Positions 59,770 to 64,000 of a DNA stretch of 64,000 nucleotides are shown one piece after another. The notes under the pieces are model-generated. The model made no database searches. It was not told the DNA's origin and saw only the letters and a list, made by a program, of their open reading frames with translations. Source of the DNA: Muribaculum sp. (lineage in GTDB: Bacteria; Bacteroidota; Bacteroidia; Bacteroidales; Muribaculaceae); contig VSOZ01000002.1 in the NCBI GenBank assembly GCA_009775095.1, positions 124,001 through 188,000 on the forward strand. The letters are read 5' to 3'. The position numbers and the translations under genes are program-made. Position 1 is the first letter of the stretch. Every line of letters begins with the position of its first letter.

Positions 59770-60459
59770 TTATTCACCCCCGCCCACGGAAGTCTGGAGT
59801 TCCTGAATAAGCGGATCAAAGCGGTGCAGCACCCTGTCGTAGCGCATATAACACTGCGAGCCGCGGCAATCATTGTCCTTTATCTCCGATGAGATTCTTA
59901 CACGATAAGTGAGGTCGTTCTCTTCTGTAAATGATATGCGGACCTCCATGCGCGTTCTTACTGTCTGGTTGGTAAACTTCGTCGTAGACCATCCGGTCTT
60001 TATCCAACCTGCGGCCTTGTCGCGAACCTCGACGTTCTCAAAATACTGTGTAGCGATATTCATAAGACGCTTCCACACGACATCCTCGGAGAGTCCCTTG
60101 CGGCACGTCACGTCAAACCACCGTCCGGCTAAACCGAGACCACCGTCATCCGCCCCTCCCGACGAAGCCATCTCCGCCTCGTCCTCGGGCAAAGTGTAAA
60201 GCACGGTGTTCTTGGGATTGTTTTTGTTGAGGCGATAAGTGCGGGTTATATAACCCGGCGCCTCCACTTTTATTATGTAGAAATCGGTCTTACGGTCAAA
60301 CTTTACCGTGTACTGGCCGTTGGCCACCATGGCACCGTCCACATAAATCTTTGCCGTCTCAGGCAAAACGTTGATTGTAATCTTCTTGGCCCCGAAGGCC
60401 CAGCAACTCATCAGCGGCAATATCAGCATCGCCACAAGTACTTTTAAACTACTTGCCAT
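59770..60459 (-). CDS. Exported PEGA-domain protein
   Basis: 229 residues. Signal peptide about 1-24 (LVAMLILPLMSCWAFGA), PEGA domain about 25-95 (ITINVLPETAKIYVDGAMVANGQYTVKF and VEAPGYITRTYRL). The C-terminal part (about 110-229) is a strand-rich domain with 'GRWFDVTCRKGLSEDVVWKRLMNIATQYFENVEVRDKAAGWIKTGW' and RTRMEVRISFTEEN; it resembles DUF-type envelope proteins but was not recognised. Followed by the ConA-like gene on the same strand; probably one transcript. Confidence 0.72.
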   Translation of the reverse strand: MASSLKVLVAMLILPLMSCWAFGAKKITINVLPETAKIYVDGAMVANGQYTVKFDRKTDFYIIKVEAPGYITRTYRLNKNNPKNTVLYTLPEDEAEMASSGGADDGGLGLAGRWFDVTCRKGLSEDVVWKRLMNIATQYFENVEVRDKAAGWIKTGWSTTKFTNQTVRTRMEVRISFTEENDLTYRVRISSEIKDNDCRGSQCYMRYDRVLHRFDPLIQELQTSVGGGE

Positions 60460-60811
60460 AACGCATTGTGTTTATTACGCCACGATTGCGTCTCTTGATC
60501 CTTGGCCGTGAAAATAATCGGTTACTTTAAAAACGAGAAGCGTGAGACGCAGTTCAGTTTATCTCATTCAAGGCATCGCCAAACGCCCTACACGTAATAA
60601 ACAGCCCACTCCCACGCCATATCGAATATCGATATCCCCGTGTCGGGGAGTGGATATACGACACGCATGAGCGTCTCTTGACTGCTTTGTCCCACGTGTT
60701 GAAGATTTGGCGATTTCAGAATGAAGGATAAAGCAAAAAACGCTTCATTTACATATGTCACGCCCATGCCTTGCGGCAGAGCAGCAAGCCCCACCTATGC
60801 AGAGCCTATAC

Positions 60812-60876
60812 GCAAAGATACAAATAAGTCGAATACAAAACCAAACTTGTTTGAGTTTTGTTGAGCGTGAGTATCT
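60812..60876 (-). repeat. Dispersed promoter-like repeat, copy 2
   Basis: About 65 bp matching 32578-32643 (few mismatches), with CAAAGATA (60813-60820) and the same bulged hairpin (60836-60860). Confidence 0.7.
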
Positions 60877-60886
60877 AAGACGTAGT

Positions 60887-60905
60887 CAAAGATACGTATA
60901 AGTCG
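60887..60905 (-). repeat. Dispersed repeat, degenerate third copy (5' part)
   Basis: CAAAGATAC, then two changed bases, then ATAAGTCG, as at the start of copy 2; the hairpin part is missing. It lies 10 bp after copy 2. Confidence 0.55.
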
Positions 60906-60942
60906 AGCCTATTGCCAAATTTATTTGCCATTTACTAAATGA

Positions 60943-61150
60943 AATATCAATAACTCTCCTATAACGTTTTACGAATATAACGACCGCATTGAGATAGACA
61001 ATCCCGGAAATCTGTATGGCAAGGTGAATCTTGAAATTTCCCAAATGAAACGGACTATCGAAATCCCAACATTGCCGAGATTATGCTGAATCTTGGTTAT
61101 GTCAATAGACTTGGCAGCGGAGTTAAAATTAAGAAAATTTATCTATGCGG
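60943..61150 (+). pseudogene. Frameshifted C-terminal fragment of an AlbA_2/HATPase-type regulator
   Basis: Frame 1 from 60943 reads SPITFYEYNDRIEIDNPGN then LYGKVN. At about 61036 one base is missing, after which frame 2 reads FPNETDYRNPNIAEIMLN and LGYVNRLGSG. Together they are the typical end of COG2865-like ATP-binding DNA-binding proteins (DRIEI.NPG..YG, NP.IAE.M, GSG.K). The N-terminal half is absent and the frame then runs into unrelated sequence at about 61130, where the nuclease gene of the opposite strand ends. It marks a recombination junction. Confidence 0.82.
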
Positions 61151-62307
61151 TCATTCTGAAATTCTGATAATTCTTTTTCAATAATCTCTTCCAAATACTT
61201 CAAAACATCAAAGTTTATTATATTTTCAGCAATATCCAGACTCCAATTGGGATACTTATTTAATTTAAAGTGTTCATAGATCAATGATTGTCTTGTATCA
61301 TTACCTGCATCCAATAAATACAATCCATTACTTTTTAATTCTCCGACTTTAAGACATTTGAAATCAGCTTCTTGAAACTCAAATGCGATCCATGATTCAA
61401 AATTCTTATATTTTACAGCAAAACCTTCATAAGCACCTTGATTGGCTAACTCTCGACCAATTATTATATCATAATCTTTTTGAATTGCCCATGTTTTTAG
61501 AGGTTCTATTACATAAGTCTGCACCAAGTATTTTCGGAATCCCCAATCAAAATTATCATAAATAAGTCTTGCTGAAGCCACATTTTCAGCCATCAATTTG
61601 TATATTTGTTGTTTTAAATCCTTGTCCATATTATTGTTAGTCAGTTCTTTTATCAAGTTTAAATATTGCACCAATGTACCTCTAACTAATGGTTTATCTG
61701 AGGCTATTTCAATACAATAAGATATCCATTCGCTTATTTCTACGTCATAACTGATTGAGTGGTAATGTTTCCCTTCTTCAAGTTCACCTTTTGTAGACCT
61801 AAGAGAAGCCTCATTGCCATCCAATGTCAGATAAAATATGACGAAGGTTTTGTCAGTGTAATGTTTTTTACAATAATTATAATATCTTACAAGCTGATTC
61901 TCTTGATCTTGAGCATGAATTTTATTCTCTATAACAATCACATTATTTCCACTTCTAATCAATATGTCAAGTCGACCTCCCTCAATAGTACATTTATCCT
62001 TGTTACCTATACTAAATTCTGTATCGATCATCACATCATTATAGTCAAACTTTTCATAATAATTATAGCCGCATAGTTCTATAAAACGCTGTAAAGGCTT
62101 GCTGCCTAAAGTATGACTACCATTCGGATTGAGTAAATCGGCCAACAAAGCCGAGTGCAAGTGAGTCTCATCGGTTTTAACCCCAAGTAATTGAAATATA
62201 TTATATTTCTCACCTCTCATTTCCGATTGAAAATCTCTCTCCGACATTAAATTAACGATATTGTCTATACGTTCAAATAGTTTTTTAATACTTATATTGC
62301 TATTCAT
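61129..62307 (-). CDS. PD-(D/E)XK nuclease-family protein (PDDEXK_4-like)
   Basis: 392 residues, AT-rich gene. N-terminal 'ETHLHSALLADLLNPNGSHTLGSKPLQRF' (about 47-75) is the PDDEXK_4 opening; the nuclease core is GGRLDILIRSGN with Asp114, then VIVIENKI with Glu127 and Lys129, then QLVRYYNY. The rest (about 190-392) is helical and unknown. Probably cuts or binds DNA; specificity unknown. Last gene of the WYL/FtsZ-like/nuclease operon: it starts 6 bp after the FtsZ-like stop. Its low GC differs sharply from the genes before 60 kb. Confidence 0.85.
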   Translation of the reverse strand: MNSNISIKKLFERIDNIVNLMSERDFQSEMRGEKYNIFQLLGVKTDETHLHSALLADLLNPNGSHTLGSKPLQRFIELCGYNYYEKFDYNDVMIDTEFSIGNKDKCTIEGGRLDILIRSGNNVIVIENKIHAQDQENQLVRYYNYCKKHYTDKTFVIFYLTLDGNEASLRSTKGELEEGKHYHSISYDVEISEWISYCIEIASDKPLVRGTLVQYLNLIKELTNNNMDKDLKQQIYKLMAENVASARLIYDNFDWGFRKYLVQTYVIEPLKTWAIQKDYDIIIGRELANQGAYEGFAVKYKNFESWIAFEFQEADFKCLKVGELKSNGLYLLDAGNDTRQSLIYEHFKLNKYPNWSLDIAENIINFDVLKYLEEIIEKELSEFQNDRIDKFS

Positions 62308-62313
62308 TGATGT

Positions 62314-63039
62314 TTAGATAGATCTTAAATGATGAATAAATTTTCTCACAGTCGTTTTGAAAAGCGTCGAGTTACCAGACCCAATAATAGAGATTCTAAC
62401 TTCATCTTCTTTAATATCGTTATCATGAAAAATGCCTATCCTGACAATAGCTTCTGGCATTACGGAAGATTCATATTCAGACAAAGGTATCAAATCTTCT
62501 TTGCTTATTGCTCGGCCTTTATTTATGAATATCAATATACTTATATTTTCGGCAATCGCTGCATATCCGGAAAATCGCTTCTTTGCCCAATCATGATATG
62601 CCGTTTGGATATCATTACCAAATCCGTTGATAGCTATAAAATGGCGCGATTTATGTAATGTATTGTATATGTCATAGAAGTCAAAAGAATTAATACCCGG
62701 CAAAAGAATAGATTTCATTATATCCGTAATAGTAACTATCATATCGTAATTTGGCATGATAGCCACGCTGTCAGCACAATCATAAAATAATGGATTATCA
62801 TGAGTTGAAAATATTAATGTCAAGATATCTCGGTTATAATATTGTTTTGCACATTCAATTGCCGCCTCCACATAGTCATCTGCAACAACCAATATAGTCA
62901 TTTTATCATTTTCAAATGATATATCTGTCGATGACAATGCCATTTTTATGCTAATTTCTTGATATTTACATTTTTCAGTAAGGATATCAATTATTTTTTT
63001 AGTCTTATATCCAAAACCTATAATATTATATATTGCCAT
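62314..63039 (-). CDS. Small FtsZ/tubulin-like protein lacking the GTP-binding signature
   Basis: 241 residues. The second half follows the FtsZ C-terminal domain closely: SVAIMPNYD (as IVIPND), 'LLPGINSFDFYDIYNTLHKSRHFIAINGFG' (about 113-141, as GLINVDFADVRTVM...MGIG), 'AAIAENISILIFINKG' and EVRISIIGSG near the end. The N-terminus YNIIGFGYKTKKIIDIL (about 4-20) is in the place of the GVGGGG loop, with only two Gly. The GGGTGTG tubulin signature is absent; sequence goes from TILVVADDYVEAA to LTLIFST. About 100 residues shorter than FtsZ. It may not bind GTP and could be a sensor or scaffold. It sits 11 bp after the WYL gene and 6 bp before the nuclease gene. Confidence 0.6.
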   Translation of the reverse strand: MAIYNIIGFGYKTKKIIDILTEKCKYQEISIKMALSSTDISFENDKMTILVVADDYVEAAIECAKQYYNRDILTLIFSTHDNPLFYDCADSVAIMPNYDMIVTITDIMKSILLPGINSFDFYDIYNTLHKSRHFIAINGFGNDIQTAYHDWAKKRFSGYAAIAENISILIFINKGRAISKEDLIPLSEYESSVMPEAIVRIGIFHDNDIKEDEVRISIIGSGNSTLFKTTVRKFIHHLRSI

Positions 63040-63050
63040 TTATGTTAAAT

Positions 63051-63956
63051 TTAATCCAATTCATATAATTCAACCATATCAGAAATCCAGTTCTTTATCT
63101 GAAGCCTTAGTGATTGGGGTTTAATCACTTCCACCATTGCTCCGGCTTGAAGTAACTTCATAACAAAATCATAAGTAGGAGCAAGATATAATTCAAATTC
63201 CGCATATTCGGCATTGTTATGCAATAGCTTTTGGCTATGATGCAATGGCAACGACATTAGATAATGCTTATGACGCTTATATGCTCTGATTACAATATAT
63301 ATAGGCTTCACTTCCGAATCTGTAACTACACCGAAATAGTTCTCAAAATAATCATTAGCATTAAAGCTTTTAAGAGGAGTAAATGATATATCGGTTATAC
63401 ATACATCTTCCATCCTGTCAAGAGCATAAGTCAACAGTCTGTCAGTCTGAGCATCGTATCCCAGCATATACCATCGATTTTGAAATAGTTTTATACAATA
63501 TGGTTCAATCAGAAAACTTCTTGAAACAGATTCATGATAAGTATGATATATGATATTAAGGGCCTTATCAGTTCTCATTGCATGCAATATTACCAACAGC
63601 CATTTATGTCCTGATGGTATGGAATCAACTAGAATTCGATCCTTTAAAACCATACTGTCTCTTATGACATTATTGACTGCAAATGTATCAATCATCCATT
63701 TTTTTATTCCGTTTTCATTAAGGCTTTCCGAATTCTCTATATAATAAAGATAACCATTTGCACGCTGACAAGAAATAATAATGCCAAATTGGGAGAATAT
63801 TGCATCAATCCATCTATTGAAGGTTGCTCGCGGCAAGGGTTTGTTATCGCTCAAATCCTTATTATCTTCCCATTTGGCGGATAAATCCTTGTACGATATT
63901 TTCCCCGCACTATGAATAGTATTAATAAGCCATATGTATTTTTGTAATTGATGCAT
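63051..63956 (-). CDS. WYL-domain transcriptional regulator
   Basis: 301 residues. N-terminal winged HTH (about 1-70, 'LPRATFNRWIDAIFSQFGIIISCQ'), WYL domain (about 130-215, with NRWYMLGYDAQTDRLLTYALDRMEDV) and a C-terminal WCX-like part (about 220-300). WYL proteins bind nucleic acids or small ligands and often control anti-phage genes (BrxR/CapW type). First gene of the operon, with its own -7 box. AT-rich like the two downstream genes. A full set of flanking sequence is not in the window. Confidence 0.88.
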   Translation of the reverse strand: MHQLQKYIWLINTIHSAGKISYKDLSAKWEDNKDLSDNKPLPRATFNRWIDAIFSQFGIIISCQRANGYLYYIENSESLNENGIKKWMIDTFAVNNVIRDSMVLKDRILVDSIPSGHKWLLVILHAMRTDKALNIIYHTYHESVSRSFLIEPYCIKLFQNRWYMLGYDAQTDRLLTYALDRMEDVCITDISFTPLKSFNANDYFENYFGVVTDSEVKPIYIVIRAYKRHKHYLMSLPLHHSQKLLHNNAEYAEFELYLAPTYDFVMKLLQAGAMVEVIKPQSLRLQIKNWISDMVELYELD

Positions 63957-63974
63957 GTATAAATCTATTTACAA

Positions 63975-63982
63975 CAAATATA
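63975..63982 (-). promoter_or_regulatory. -7 box of the WYL/FtsZ-like/nuclease operon
   Basis: TATATTTG on the minus strand, 18 bp before the WYL start codon. Confidence 0.6.
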
Positions 63983-64000
63983 GCTATTTCATGTATCATT

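Larger units (their letters stand above)
60460..60942. other. Intergenic stretch with repeats, no certain gene
   Basis: About 480 bp. A short GTG-started frame (60588-60794, minus strand) has no recognisable motif and is likely chance. A small CCCCG/CGGGG hairpin lies near 60635-60650. From 60812 it holds the dispersed promoter-like repeat and a degenerate third copy; nothing else is recognised. Confidence 0.5.

Noticed and set aside
60588..60794. 68-codon minus-strand frame 18 bp downstream of the -7 box in repeat copy 2
   Set aside because: Starts with GTG, has no recognisable domain or signal, and overlaps a small hairpin; most likely a chance frame.
1..64000. tRNA, rRNA or CRISPR array
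   Set aside because: No T-loop/anticodon-type patterns, rRNA stretches or regularly spaced repeats were seen by eye; a tRNAscan/CRISPR finder run would settle it.

Overview
The window looks like a Bacteroidales chromosome, most likely Muribaculaceae-like. It has a SusC/SusD-type glycan locus, Bacteroidetes -7 boxes (TAnnTTTG) in front of many genes, lipoproteins with acidic residues after the lipobox cysteine, and GC-rich genes separated by AT-rich intergenic DNA. No rRNA, tRNA, CRISPR array or complete IS element was recognised. The species assignment is inference.

Region by region: 0-7.6 kb is the end of a polysaccharide utilisation locus (SusC 3' part, SusD, surface GH43 lipoprotein, GH115 alpha-glucuronidase), probably for a glucuronate- and arabinose-substituted plant glycan. 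7.6-27.9 kb is largely housekeeping: acyltransferase, two FKBP prolyl isomerases, ilvE and an HD protein, a membrane-anchored AraC regulator without a kinase, an rRNA/tRNA 2'-O-methyltransferase, a nucleoside kinase, yifB, a frameshifted MATE exporter, DUF4254/GT9/ruvB, a polysaccharide flippase, DUF389 and GT4. 28-35 kb holds small envelope proteins, a strongly folded inverted-repeat element at 29.2-29.4 kb, the NUDIX/aroK/alanine dehydrogenase-like/RNase H operon, and two tandem PEGA-like proteins. 35-42.8 kb has a GH2, a secreted isochorismatase-fold hydrolase, a porin, yqeY, serS and an AraC regulator.

42.9-49.7 kb is an accessory island: a phage-tail-like beta-rich protein overlapping a large terminase with all motifs intact but no capsid or portal genes, two small unknown proteins, then a CPHC thioredoxin, a C39-like/VKOR fusion and a 43-residue orphan peptide. 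49.8-57.5 kb has a Ca2+/Na+ exchanger, GH97, MetY-type sulfhydrylase, and a TonB-type barrel with a TetR regulator whose likely shared operator (TAGACY-AAAT-GGTCTA) occurs before both genes.

57.5-64 kb is a variable region. A DUF4143 ATPase lies between a gene and a 3' remnant of its duplicate, followed by a dispersed promoter-bearing repeat and a frameshifted fragment of an AlbA_2/HATPase-type regulator. Abutting that fragment is a tight, visibly AT-rich minus-strand operon: WYL-domain regulator, a small FtsZ/tubulin-like protein that lacks the GTP-binding signature, and a PD-(D/E)XK nuclease of the PDDEXK_4 type. This operon is the best candidate for an undescribed (probably defence) system in the window.
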